Made by a program: the position numbers and the translations under genes. 27,142 bases of DNA, from assembly GCA_964370375.1 (NCBI GenBank), contig CAYJIX010000030.1, positions 1 to 27,142 of the forward strand, read 5' to 3'. Below, one piece after another: positions 1 through 6,827 of the stretch; within the stretch, counting starts at the first letter, position 1, and every line of letters starts with the position of its first letter. Source of the stretch: CAYJIX01 sp964370375 (GTDB lineage Bacteria > Desulfobacterota > Desulfovibrionia > Desulfovibrionales > Desulfovibrionaceae). The notes beneath the pieces are model-generated. The model had not been told where the DNA came from. It did no database searches and saw only the letters and a program-made list of their open reading frames with translations.

Positions 1-72
<72 letters not shown>

Positions 73-84
73 TCATGTCTTGTC

Positions 85-113
85 TTTATAGGTGGGGATG
101 AGATGGTTGTCAA
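85..113 (-). promoter_or_regulatory. Sigma-70 promoter of the tRNA-fMet gene
   Basis: On the minus strand a perfect -35 box TTGACA (108-113) is separated by exactly 17 bases from TATAAA (85-90). The mature tRNA starts about 12 bases beyond the -10 box, as expected for a stable-RNA promoter with a very short 5' leader. Confidence 0.85.
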
Positions 114-309
114 GTGAAAATTGGAAAGGCGAAAACGGGCTAAAATAGTGCCCGTGCGCGGACAATGTTGAGGCTGAAAAGCATATTGTAAAAACACAGC
201 ACGTTAAACGTGATGTTAAACTATAGCATGGAAAAAACGTCATGTCACAAAAATATAAAATACAGGGTATTAGGATGTGCGCTGCCTCATTAACACTTTT
301 TTTGGCCCC
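114..309. other. Intergenic stretch, no gene seen
   Basis: This stretch separates the tRNA promoter from the end of the DUF368 gene. It contains only short inverted repeats, for example ACGGGC...GCCCGT at 135-155. No open frame with a ribosome binding site and no clear terminator were seen. Confidence 0.5.
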
Positions 310-1182
310 TTACGAAAGGTTTTTTTGTTGAGCGGACATTTTTTCATTTACCATGTGCAAGAGAAGGGGAATGGCTATGCCCACAAAAACAAGGCCGCAC
401 AATAAAGTATTTTCAGTTGTCATAGAGAATGAGCCTTCTTTAAACGGATAGAGTACGGCAAGTGATCCTGCCAAGATACCTGATAAAAAAGCGAGGCTTT
501 GTTTGTAGTATTTTTTTAAACACGCGCTTACAAGGTGCGCAAAAGAAAGCAATCCTGAAATGGCTCCAAGGGCGAATACCACTATGACTGGAACATGCAG
601 ATCTGTAAGAGATTGCAGTATGAATTGATATTGCCCAAGCAAAACAAGTACAAAAGCTCCTGATATTCCAGGTAAAATCATGGCACAGATCGCGATAAAG
701 CCGGAAAAAAAGATAACGGGGTATGTGTGCGATAAAGATATGGGGTTAGAGAACGTGATCCACAGCGCAAACATAGTTCCCACAAGAAAGCATAGGGTAG
801 AGACGAGCGTATGCCCTTTTACAGCTAGCAGCGTTTTTAAGAGTAAGTAGAGTGATGCCAGTATGAGTCCAAAAAAGAACGCCCATACAAAGGTGATATG
901 TGCTTGCATGAGGTACACGACGATATTTGCAAGTGAGAAAATGGCAATGCCGATTCCCAAAAGCAAAGGAACAACAAAGCCCCAAGGAATTTTGGCCACG
1001 GCCTCTTTCCATTGTCGTCTGTAAAGCAACCGAAAAAACGTTTTGTCAATGGATTTGATGCTTTGTAAAAGATTATCATAAATTCCTGTGATAAAGGCGA
1101 TCGTACCACCTGAAATGCCAGGTACAGTATCTGCGGCGCCCATGGCCAGGCCGCATAAGAAATAATACATCCTTTTATTCAT
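310..1182 (-). CDS. popT: DUF368 membrane protein, PopT-type undecaprenyl-phosphate translocase
   Basis: This 290-residue polytopic membrane protein has about eight hydrophobic segments. Two copies of the PGISG signature (residues 21-26 and 171-176) are spaced as in an internal repeat, which is diagnostic of the DUF368 family. Members of this family (PopT) flip undecaprenyl phosphate back across the inner membrane, so that the lipid carrier for peptidoglycan and other envelope glycans is recycled. The assignment rests on family knowledge; the signature repeats are seen directly. The ATG at 1182 is preceded by AAAGG at good spacing. A 7-bp inverted repeat (1226-1250) lies just upstream and could be a control site. 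The gene stands alone between a tRNA and a long non-coding stretch, so context adds nothing about its role. Confidence 0.85.
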   Translation of the reverse strand: MNKRMYYFLCGLAMGAADTVPGISGGTIAFITGIYDNLLQSIKSIDKTFFRLLYRRQWKEAVAKIPWGFVVPLLLGIGIAIFSLANIVVYLMQAHITFVWAFFFGLILASLYLLLKTLLAVKGHTLVSTLCFLVGTMFALWITFSNPISLSHTYPVIFFSGFIAICAMILPGISGAFVLVLLGQYQFILQSLTDLHVPVIVVFALGAISGLLSFAHLVSACLKKYYKQSLAFLSGILAGSLAVLYPFKEGSFSMTTENTLLCGLVFVGIAIPLLLHMVNEKMSAQQKNLS

Positions 1183-1457
1183 TTATAACCTTTAGTTATG
1201 TTTTTGAAGTGAGAGTGTTTGGCAACATCGAATCAGCGTATGCTTCGATGGGAATACTTTTTTATAGCACAAAGTGGTGCAAGCATAGTAAGCAACGCGC
1301 TTGTGTTGTCTTTACTCCAGTGCCTTTTTTATAGCAAGCTTGCTACAGGCAGGGCCAATGCTTTGTACTTGAGGGATCGCGCCTAAAAAGCGTGCTAACA
1401 AGGCATCCTACATATAAAATTAAGGCTTGTGCCTGTTAAGACAACGGCTAAGACCTC

Positions 1458-1597
1458 GGCTAAGGCAATGGCTAAGGNNNNNNNNNNNNNNNNNNNNNNN
1501 NNNNNNNNNNNNNNNNNNNNNNNNNNNNNNNNNNNNNNNNNNNNNNNNNNNNNNNNNNNNNNNNNNNNNNNNNNNNNGGCTAAGGCAATGGCTAAGG
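1458..1597. repeat. Short tandem repeat (GGCTAAGGCAAT-like, 12-bp unit) spanning a gap
   Basis: The same 20 bases (ggctaaggcaatggctaagg) stand immediately left (1458-1477) and right (1578-1597) of the N run. A diverged unit, cggctaagacct, lies just before them. The pattern is a 12-bp unit built on GGCTAAGG. An assembler would be expected to fail on such an array, which explains the gap. The number of units is unknown. Translation across it gives only a monotonous repeat, and no start or ribosome binding site supports it as coding. Confidence 0.7.
1478..1577. other. Assembly gap of exactly 100 N
   Basis: A run of exactly 100 undetermined bases is the usual placeholder for a gap of unknown size. 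It lies inside the tandem repeat, so the real array may be much shorter or longer. Confidence 0.97.
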
Positions 1598-1877
1598 TAT
1601 GGTTTGGCAAGGGCCTTGCTGTGTGTTGTTTTGAAAGCGGTGCCTTTGTTGTGTATCTTTTGAGCAGATTTTGCAGCTTCAGATGCTAAAATACGTGCTT
1701 TTAACGCGCATGTTAGCTTTTTTTGCCTGTGGGTTTGTGCGCAAAAATAAAAAAAGCATGTGAAAAAATAGTGGCCTTGCTTCGGTAAAAAAATTGCAAA
1801 TGTGGCCTGCTAAAATGCATGCCAACGGTTTGTTTTGCCCCTCTTGTATATTTCATGGTAAGAGCTGGAAAAGGCAG

Positions 1878-1905
1878 TATAAAAAAACTCTATAGTTTTT
1901 TTATA
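1878..1905. repeat. Perfect AT-rich inverted repeat, possible weak terminator
   Basis: TATAAAAAAACT (1878-1889) is followed by a 4-base loop and its exact complement (1894-1905). The 12-bp stem is nearly all A:T, so it would be weak as RNA. The A-run/T-run arrangement resembles a bidirectional terminator that isolates the nrd promoter from upstream transcription. That role is inferred. Confidence 0.4.
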
Positions 1906-1984
1906 CATAAGCCTGGCTAGAAAGATAGTTAATGATTTCAAGGTTTTTATTGTCTTAAGGAGTGGCGTGTAAAAGGCTTGCGCG

Positions 1985-2013
1985 TTGACATTGGGCTAGG
2001 AATTTGCTACACT
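1985..2013 (+). promoter_or_regulatory. Sigma-70 promoter for the nrdD-nrdG operon
   Basis: A perfect -35 TTGACA (1985-1990) is followed by a 17-base spacer and TACACT (2008-2013, 4 of 6 to consensus). Transcription would begin near 2020 and run into nrdD, giving a leader of about 245 nt before the ATG at 2266. Confidence 0.6.
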
Positions 2014-2017
2014 TCTT

Positions 2018-2042
2018 TTCACAAAATACAGTGCTTTGTGAA
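2018..2042. promoter_or_regulatory. NrdR-box-like palindrome at the nrd transcription start
   Basis: TTCACAAA (2018-2025) and TTTGTGAA (2035-2042) form a perfect 8-bp inverted repeat with a 9-base spacer. Inside it, CACAAAATACAGTG fits 12 of 14 core positions of the NrdR box consensus (ACACWATATMTWGTGT). It lies at the predicted start of transcription, where a repressor would block initiation. NrdR represses ribonucleotide reductase genes in many bacteria. A clear second box three helical turns away was not found, which weakens the call. Confidence 0.45.
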
Positions 2043-2265
2043 TAGGCATGGGTGGCGCATAGTTGCCCCGTTTGCAAACTCGTTTGCATCTTTTGTCTGG
2101 GGTTTTAGAGCGCGTGGTGTTTTGTCGTCGTGCCAACTGAGCAGGAAGGCATGCCATACGATAAGGCGCCCAGAAAATGGTATGTTTGTGGAAGTTTTAC
2201 AATGCAGCGTATGCTGACACCCTTTTTGAATGGGTCAAAATTTTAACTTTACCAAGAAAAAAGCC
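2043..2265 (+). other. Long 5' leader of nrdD, function unknown
   Basis: About 220 nt separate the predicted transcription start from nrdD. The leader can fold locally; for example CGTGCC (2129-2134) can pair with GGCATG (2148-2153) around a 13-nt loop. A short segment has a very loose likeness to parts of the cobalamin riboswitch core, but not enough to call one. No ribosome binding site or small open frame was seen in it. Confidence 0.3.
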
Positions 2266-4584
2266 ATGCTTAATACCATTATAAAAAGAGACGGCAGTAG
2301 CGTAGATTTTGACTCGACAAAAATTTTTCAAGCCATGAGCAAAGCCAATAGGGCTGTATGCAATGGCAGCGGCGGCGCACATGAAGAGGCCATGTCCCCA
2401 ACAGACTTGGCTTTTTTAACGGAAAAAGTGCAGCAAAAGCTTTTGTCGTTGAAGAAAAACAACGTTGAAGAAATTCAAGATATCGTCGAAGAAAGCCTCA
2501 TCCGTTTCGGCTATGCCAAAACAGCAAAAGCATATATTTTGTACCGCCATGAGCATTCTAAAATTCGTCAAGCAGAAGCTGCGCTCATGGACATTTATAA
2601 AACACTCACATGGACGCCTGCCCGTGACGACGATTCAAAGCGTGAAAACGCCAATATCGACGGCGATACTGCCATGGGTACCATGCTTAAATATGGATCT
2701 GAAGGGTCTAAATACTTTGTCGATAATTATGTTTTGCCGCGTGACATTTCCATAGCTCATACGCAAGGCGACATCCACATTCACGATAAAGATTTTTATA
2801 TGCTCACGCAGACCTGTTGCCAGATTGACCTTATTCCCTTGTTTAAAAAAGGTTTTTCCACAGGGCATGGCTATTTACGTGAGCCCAATGCCATAGAAAG
2901 CTATGCGGCGCTCGCTTGCATTGCTATTCAGGCCAACCAAAACGAAATGCACGGCGGGCAAAGCATCCCCAATTTTGATTTTGCCATGGCTGAGGGGGTT
3001 CAAAAAACCTTTGTCAGGGAATATGTAAGAAACTTTTTAGGCTATATGCGTGTGGCACAGGATGTGGGGCAAGAAAATAATGCTGACAGTGCAAAGGGCA
3101 AGGTTTTAGATGAATCATTGCTCAAGGAGCATATCCTAGCATGCAATAAAGACGGCTCGCTGCGTATGGCTTGCATGGATGAATTTGCCACATCCATTAC
3201 AAAAAATATTCCCGAAGGCCTGCATCCTTGGCAGTGTATGTTTTTAAAGGCACATGCTTACGCAACAAAAGAAGCGTTTTCGATCACTGACCGTCGTTGT
3301 TTCCAGTCTATGGAAGCGCTTGTGCACAACCTTAACACCATGAACTCTCGCGCCGGTGCTCAGGTGCCTTTTTCATCGATCAATTATGGTACAGACACAT
3401 CACACGAAGGGCGCATGGTGGTGAAAAACCTGCTTCTTGCCACAAAAGCAGGTCTTGGGAACGGCGAAACGTCCATTTTCCCCGTACAAATTTTCAAGGT
3501 AAAAGAAGGCATCAATTTTAATCAGGGCGAGCCCAATTATGATTTGTTTAGGTTGGCTATGGAAACGTCAGCCTTGCGCCTTTTTCCCAATTTTAGTTTT
3601 TTAGACGCGCCTTTTAACGCCCAATATTACAAAGAAGGCGATTATAATAGCGAAGTGGCATATATGGGGTGTCGTACTCGTGTGCTTGGCAATGTGTATG
3701 ATAGCGATAGGCAAGTCACCTGTGGGCGTGGGAATTTAAGCTTTACTTCCATCAACTTGCCGCGTCTTGCCCTAGAGGCCAAAGGTAGTGTGGAAACGTT
3801 TTTTACACTGCTTGATGACCGCCTTGACCTGGTATATCGCCAGCTTTTGCACCGTTTAAAAATTCAAGGTGCCAAAAAGGTATGCAATTATCCTTTCCTT
3901 ATGGGGCAGGGGATTTGGCTTGATTCTGACACATTGGGGTTGGACGACACTTTAGAAGAAGTGCTCAAGCATGGCACGCTTACCCTTGGGTTTATTGGGC
4001 TTGCCGAAAGTTTGATTGTATTAACGGGCAAGCATCATGGTGAGTGCGATGCGGCGCAAGAACTTGGGCTAAAAATCATTAAACATATGCGTACAAGCAT
4101 CGATGATAAAGCTGCCGCAACCAAGCTGAACTTTTCCCTTATCGCTACACCCGCCGAAGGTTTAAGCGGGCGTTTTGTGCGCCTTGACAAAGAAAGGTTT
4201 GGCGACATTAAAGGCGTAACGGACAGAGAATATTATACAAATTCTTTTCATATTCCTGTGCATTATACCTTGCCTGCGTTTAAAAAGATTCAGCTTGAAG
4301 CCCCGTACCATGCCTTTACCAATGCAGGGCATATTACGTATGTAGAGCTGGACGGTGATACCAGTAAAAATATAGAAGCGTTTGAAAAAATTATACGCTA
4401 CATGCATTCGCAAGGGGTGGGATATGGTTCCATAAATCACCCTCTTGATCGCGACCCTGTGTGTGGCTATGTAGGTGTTATTCACGATGTGTGCCCGCGT
4501 TGTGGGCGACGCGAGAATGAGGCTGTTTCACAAGAAAAAGTTGCTATGCTGCGCCGTCAGCATAGCTTGCGTCCAACCTGTTGA
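2266..4584 (+). CDS. nrdD: Anaerobic (class III) ribonucleoside-triphosphate reductase, large chain lacking the glycyl-radical segment
   Basis: NrdD reduces ribonucleotides to deoxyribonucleotides without oxygen, using a glycyl radical made by NrdG. The chain starts with an ATP-cone (residues 1 to about 95, beginning LNTIIKRDGSSVDF), the allosteric domain. The (alpha/beta) barrel follows, with HGGQS near residue 229, QVPFSSINYG, and the finger-loop cysteine in MGCRTRV (C469). The C-terminal zinc motif is VCGYVG...CPRCG (C733, C743, C746). Two things are odd. The position where family members usually have the first zinc cysteine is Asp730. The protein also stops 26 residues after the zinc motif, before the radical motif RRITGYL, which is encoded by the next gene. 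I chose the ATG at 2266 because the ATP-cone begins there; an in-frame ATG at 2230 would add 12 residues, and neither start has a good ribosome binding site. Confidence 0.93.
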   Translation: MLNTIIKRDGSSVDFDSTKIFQAMSKANRAVCNGSGGAHEEAMSPTDLAFLTEKVQQKLLSLKKNNVEEIQDIVEESLIRFGYAKTAKAYILYRHEHSKIRQAEAALMDIYKTLTWTPARDDDSKRENANIDGDTAMGTMLKYGSEGSKYFVDNYVLPRDISIAHTQGDIHIHDKDFYMLTQTCCQIDLIPLFKKGFSTGHGYLREPNAIESYAALACIAIQANQNEMHGGQSIPNFDFAMAEGVQKTFVREYVRNFLGYMRVAQDVGQENNADSAKGKVLDESLLKEHILACNKDGSLRMACMDEFATSITKNIPEGLHPWQCMFLKAHAYATKEAFSITDRRCFQSMEALVHNLNTMNSRAGAQVPFSSINYGTDTSHEGRMVVKNLLLATKAGLGNGETSIFPVQIFKVKEGINFNQGEPNYDLFRLAMETSALRLFPNFSFLDAPFNAQYYKEGDYNSEVAYMGCRTRVLGNVYDSDRQVTCGRGNLSFTSINLPRLALEAKGSVETFFTLLDDRLDLVYRQLLHRLKIQGAKKVCNYPFLMGQGIWLDSDTLGLDDTLEEVLKHGTLTLGFIGLAESLIVLTGKHHGECDAAQELGLKIIKHMRTSIDDKAAATKLNFSLIATPAEGLSGRFVRLDKERFGDIKGVTDREYYTNSFHIPVHYTLPAFKKIQLEAPYHAFTNAGHITYVELDGDTSKNIEAFEKIIRYMHSQGVGYGSINHPLDRDPVCGYVGVIHDVCPRCGRRENEAVSQEKVAMLRRQHSLRPTC

Positions 4585-4603
4585 TCATAAAGGAGGTGTT
4601 GTC

Positions 4604-4771
4604 ATGGAACAGTACAAAAGCGAACAAGAATCTACCGCTTCTTCAGCCGCTATAGGTGCGGATGTGCCTTTTGAACGTACCCGCCGCATTACCGGCTATT
4701 TGGTAGGAACCCTTGATCGTTTTAATAATGCCAAAAAAGCAGAAGAGCGTGATAGAGTAAAGCATGCATAG
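4604..4771 (+). CDS. nrdD: Separate 55-aa glycyl-radical subunit of anaerobic ribonucleotide reductase
   Basis: This small protein carries the segment missing from the preceding large chain. Residues 23-54 (FERTRRITGYLVGTLDRF, then NNAKKAEERDRVKH) match the C-terminal radical domain of ordinary NrdD proteins. E. coli has the related RRVCGYLG...RPFNAGK...RVKH around its radical Gly681. Gly31 is therefore the predicted radical residue to be activated by NrdG. The first 20 residues are a Ser/Ala/Glu-rich, probably flexible arm. The frame is +1 relative to nrdD and begins 19 bases after its stop. It has a near-perfect ribosome binding site (AAAGGAGGTG) 7 bases before the ATG, which argues for real independent translation. 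Its stop overlaps the start of nrdG by 8 bases, so the two are probably translationally coupled. The alternative is a sequencing frameshift in one nrdD gene, but two successive in-frame stops (TGA, TAA) and the ribosome binding site make that less likely. Confidence 0.88.
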   Translation: MEQYKSEQESTASSAAIGADVPFERTRRITGYLVGTLDRFNNAKKAEERDRVKHA

Positions 4772-5261
4772 CACGCTACTGCGTTTATATGGCGTAGCTA
4801 CGGAATCCATTGTTGATGGGCCCGGGCTACGCTATGCTATTTTTACGCAAGGCTGTCCCCATGGATGCAAGGGTTGTCATAATCCTGAAAGCCATGATTT
4901 TTCAGGTGGGTATACGCAGTGCGTACACGAAATATACGAAGCTGTTTTACAAAATCCTTTGCTTTCGGGGGTTACTTTTTCCGGTGGGGAGCCTTTTTGC
5001 CAAGCGCGCGCACTGCTCCCCTTAGCACAAGCCTTACAGCTAAAAAACATTCCCATCCTCATCTATACGGGCTATACCCTAGAGCAATTGCAACATATGG
5101 GCAAAGATAATGCTGACATAGCAAAGCTTTTGCACCATGCCCATATGCTCATTGACGGCCCTTTTATGCAAAAGTTATATGATCCCGATCTTCTTTTTCG
5201 AGGCAGCAGCAACCAGCGCATTTGGCAACAAAAGAATCAAGAATGGACCTTGCAAACGTAG
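4764..5261 (+). CDS. nrdG: Anaerobic ribonucleotide reductase-activating protein (radical SAM)
   Basis: NrdG is the iron-sulfur activase that cleaves S-adenosylmethionine and places the radical on the NrdD glycine. The radical-SAM cysteines are C31, C35 and C38 in QGCPHGCKGC, followed by the GGEPF motif that contacts SAM. At 165 residues it is close to the usual 150-170. The ATG overlaps the stop of the small radical-subunit gene, so its synthesis is tied to that of its substrate. The three genes form one operon behind the promoter at 1985. Here the activase presumably acts on a glycine carried by a separate polypeptide. Confidence 0.94.
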   Translation: MHSTLLRLYGVATESIVDGPGLRYAIFTQGCPHGCKGCHNPESHDFSGGYTQCVHEIYEAVLQNPLLSGVTFSGGEPFCQARALLPLAQALQLKNIPILIYTGYTLEQLQHMGKDNADIAKLLHHAHMLIDGPFMQKLYDPDLLFRGSSNQRIWQQKNQEWTLQT

Positions 5262-5335
5262 GCAAAAGGGCCTTTAGTTGTTGATAGTCTTTTATTCTAC
5301 ATCTTTGGCTTTCTGTGTCACCCAATCCGATAAAT

Positions 5336-5890
5336 CTACCCAGCTTCACCTTCGTCCAAGGTTTCAATGGTCAAGTTGTTGTTGGTGAAAACACAAATAT
5401 CTGCGGCAATGCGCATGCTGGCTTCGGCAATTTCTGTTGCGGAAAGATGCCCTGCATGCTGGGTAAGGCCCCTTGCAGCTGCTAGCGCGTAGGAGCCGCC
5501 GCTCCCTATGGCTCCTATGCCATCATCAGGCTCAATCACATCGCCTGTGCCTGACAGTATCAAGGTGTGTTCATTGTCTGCCACAAGCAGCATGGCTTCA
5601 AGCCTTCGTAAATACTTATCTTTACGCCAACCTTTAGCCATGTCCACGGCCGCTCGCATAAGGTTGCCGTGGCTTTCTTCAAGGCATGCTTCAAATCGTT
5701 CAAACAACGTAAAGGCATCGGCTGTTGCGCCGGCAAAACCTGCTAAAATACGTTTTTTGTAAAGCCTTCGCACTTTTTTGGCTGTATGTTTCATGACAAT
5801 GCTTTGACCCATGGTCACCTGGCCATCGCCGGCTAAGGCAACTGTACCGTTATGACGCACAGCAAGAATAGTTGTTCCTCGTAATTGCAT
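5336..5890 (-). CDS. hslV: ATP-dependent protease subunit HslV
   Basis: HslV (ClpQ) is the proteasome-like peptidase of the cytoplasmic HslUV protease. The sequence starts MQLRGTTILAVRHNG, so the catalytic Thr (first of TTI) is exposed after removal of a 5-residue leader. Other family features are LAGDGQVT, the Lys-containing KHTAKKVRRLY, GFAGATADAF, and GAIGSGGSYALAAARGL. The length of 184 residues is normal. The ribosome binding site AAAGGA precedes the ATG. It is the last gene of darP-acpS-hslV. The partner ATPase gene hslU is not in this window; the next gene on the left is nrdG on the opposite strand. Confidence 0.95.
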   Translation of the reverse strand: MQLRGTTILAVRHNGTVALAGDGQVTMGQSIVMKHTAKKVRRLYKKRILAGFAGATADAFTLFERFEACLEESHGNLMRAAVDMAKGWRKDKYLRRLEAMLLVADNEHTLILSGTGDVIEPDDGIGAIGSGGSYALAAARGLTQHAGHLSATEIAEASMRIAADICVFTNNNLTIETLDEGEAG

Positions 5891-5901
5891 ATAGAATCCT
5901 T

Positions 5902-6285
5902 TTAGGCTTCAAGAATGACCACAGCTCCTGCTGTGGTGGGTGTATGAGTAATGGTAAGGTGCAAGCGCTGAACGCCTAATTTTGCGGCGATTTCAGCAGC
6001 TTTTCCATGTAAGGCAAGTAAAGGCTGCCCTGATGGTGCTGATTGAACCTCTATATCAAAACACGAAATTCCTTGGGTAAACCCGGTGCCAAGGGCCTTG
6101 ACAGCGGCTTCCTTCGCAGCAAAACGCGAAGCAAGATATTGCACGGCTATTTTGCCCTGTAAAGTGTCAAATTTTTTTTGCTCATTGCTTGTGAGCAAAC
6201 GATCCCTAAAGCGATCGCCATAGCGTTCATATATGGAACCCACACGATCCATATCAATAAGGTCAAAACCTAGCCCAAGAATCAT
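5902..6285 (-). CDS. acpS: Holo-[acyl-carrier-protein] synthase
   Basis: AcpS transfers 4'-phosphopantetheine from coenzyme A to acyl carrier protein, which activates fatty acid synthesis. The 127-residue protein has the two family signatures: GLGFDLIDMDRV with the Mg-binding D8, and RFAAKEAAVKALGTG with the Mg-binding E59. The C-terminal LTITHTPTTAGAVVI strand is also typical. The ATG overlaps the stop of darP in an ATGA arrangement, and hslV begins 11 bases after its stop. The three genes are therefore almost certainly co-transcribed. Confidence 0.95.
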   Translation of the reverse strand: MILGLGFDLIDMDRVGSIYERYGDRFRDRLLTSNEQKKFDTLQGKIAVQYLASRFAAKEAAVKALGTGFTQGISCFDIEVQSAPSGQPLLALHGKAAEIAAKLGVQRLHLTITHTPTTAGAVVILEA

Positions 6286-6821
6286 ACATCGTGTTCCTTT
6301 TCGACGTGTTCGTTTTCTTCTGCTAATGCTTTTAGACGTTTGAACAAAAGTCGAAACATTCGTGGCGTGCGGTTGTTGGCGCGTTCATCCCGTGCGGCAA
6401 GAACAAGGGCCCGTAAATTGGATGCTTCTGTGCCAAAAGGTTGGAGCAATTTGTTCAGTTCTGTTTCTTGCGCGTTTAAAAGGGTATCTCGCAAAATTTC
6501 AAGGTGTTTGAATGCGGCACTTGACGCGCTATAGGATGTAGTCAGCTTTTCCAGGGCTTGTTGCAAAGCAAGAACATCAGCTTCTTCACGCATGAGCCTT
6601 CCTACGTATTGTAGCTGGCGACGTTTTCCTTCAAAGGTAGGAATAGTTCGCCACTCAAGCACAGCACGACGCAGGAGGGGGCTAAGAGGGAGCTTGGCAA
6701 GAGCAGAGGGCGAAAGTTTTACCATCTTTTCACCAAGCTTTTGTAGGGCTGTACTGTCGCGTTTGCGTTGAGAGCGGCTTGGTCGTTCTTCAGTTTCTTC
6801 GTAATTTTGGAATTTGGCCAT
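6282..6821 (-). CDS. darP: Ribosome biogenesis factor DarP (YjgA/DUF615)
   Basis: DarP (formerly YjgA) associates with the large ribosomal subunit during late assembly. The 179-residue, highly charged helical protein shows the family layout: an acidic/basic start (EETEERPSRSQRKRD), a LGEKMVKLSPSALAKLPL segment, and FEGKRRQLQYVGRLMR in the middle. The start is the ATG at 6821, because AGGAGGTG (6825-6832) lies at proper distance. A longer frame from a GTG at 6827 would begin inside that ribosome binding site and is rejected. It is first in darP-acpS-hslV. Two palindromic sites lie about 105-160 bp upstream. Confidence 0.88.
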   Translation of the reverse strand: MAKFQNYEETEERPSRSQRKRDSTALQKLGEKMVKLSPSALAKLPLSPLLRRAVLEWRTIPTFEGKRRQLQYVGRLMREEADVLALQQALEKLTTSYSASSAAFKHLEILRDTLLNAQETELNKLLQPFGTEASNLRALVLAARDERANNRTPRMFRLLFKRLKALAEENEHVEKEHDV

Positions 6822-6827
6822 ATGCAC

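Larger units (their letters stand above)
1183..1984. other. Long intergenic region between popT and nrdD
   Basis: No convincing gene is present; frames running through the N gap encode only the short repeat. The region contains an inverted repeat CATCGAA...TTCGATG (1226-1250), a perfect 14-bp palindrome TAGCAAGCTTGCTA (1332-1345), a short tandem repeat interrupted by an assembly gap (1458-1597) and an AT-rich hairpin (1878-1905). Because of the gap its true length is unknown. Confidence 0.6.

Noticed and set aside
1395..1689. Open frames across the N gap on both strands
   Set aside because: They exist only because the 100 N contain no stops. The readable parts are the 12-bp repeat, and no ribosome binding site supports them.
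1978..2217. 79-codon plus-strand frame in the nrd leader
   Set aside because: It starts at a non-ATG codon on top of the -35 box and lacks a ribosome binding site. It has no recognisable protein features.
2043..2229. Cobalamin riboswitch in the nrdD leader
   Set aside because: Segments loosely resemble the core (TTGCCCCG..GCAAACT and GAGCAGGAAGGC..GCC), but the B12 box is not intact and the spacing is wrong. It is not callable by eye.
4475..4603. N-terminal extension of the small radical subunit back into nrdD
   Set aside because: The extended part is the shadow of nrdD in another frame. AAAGGAGGTG clearly selects the ATG at 4604.
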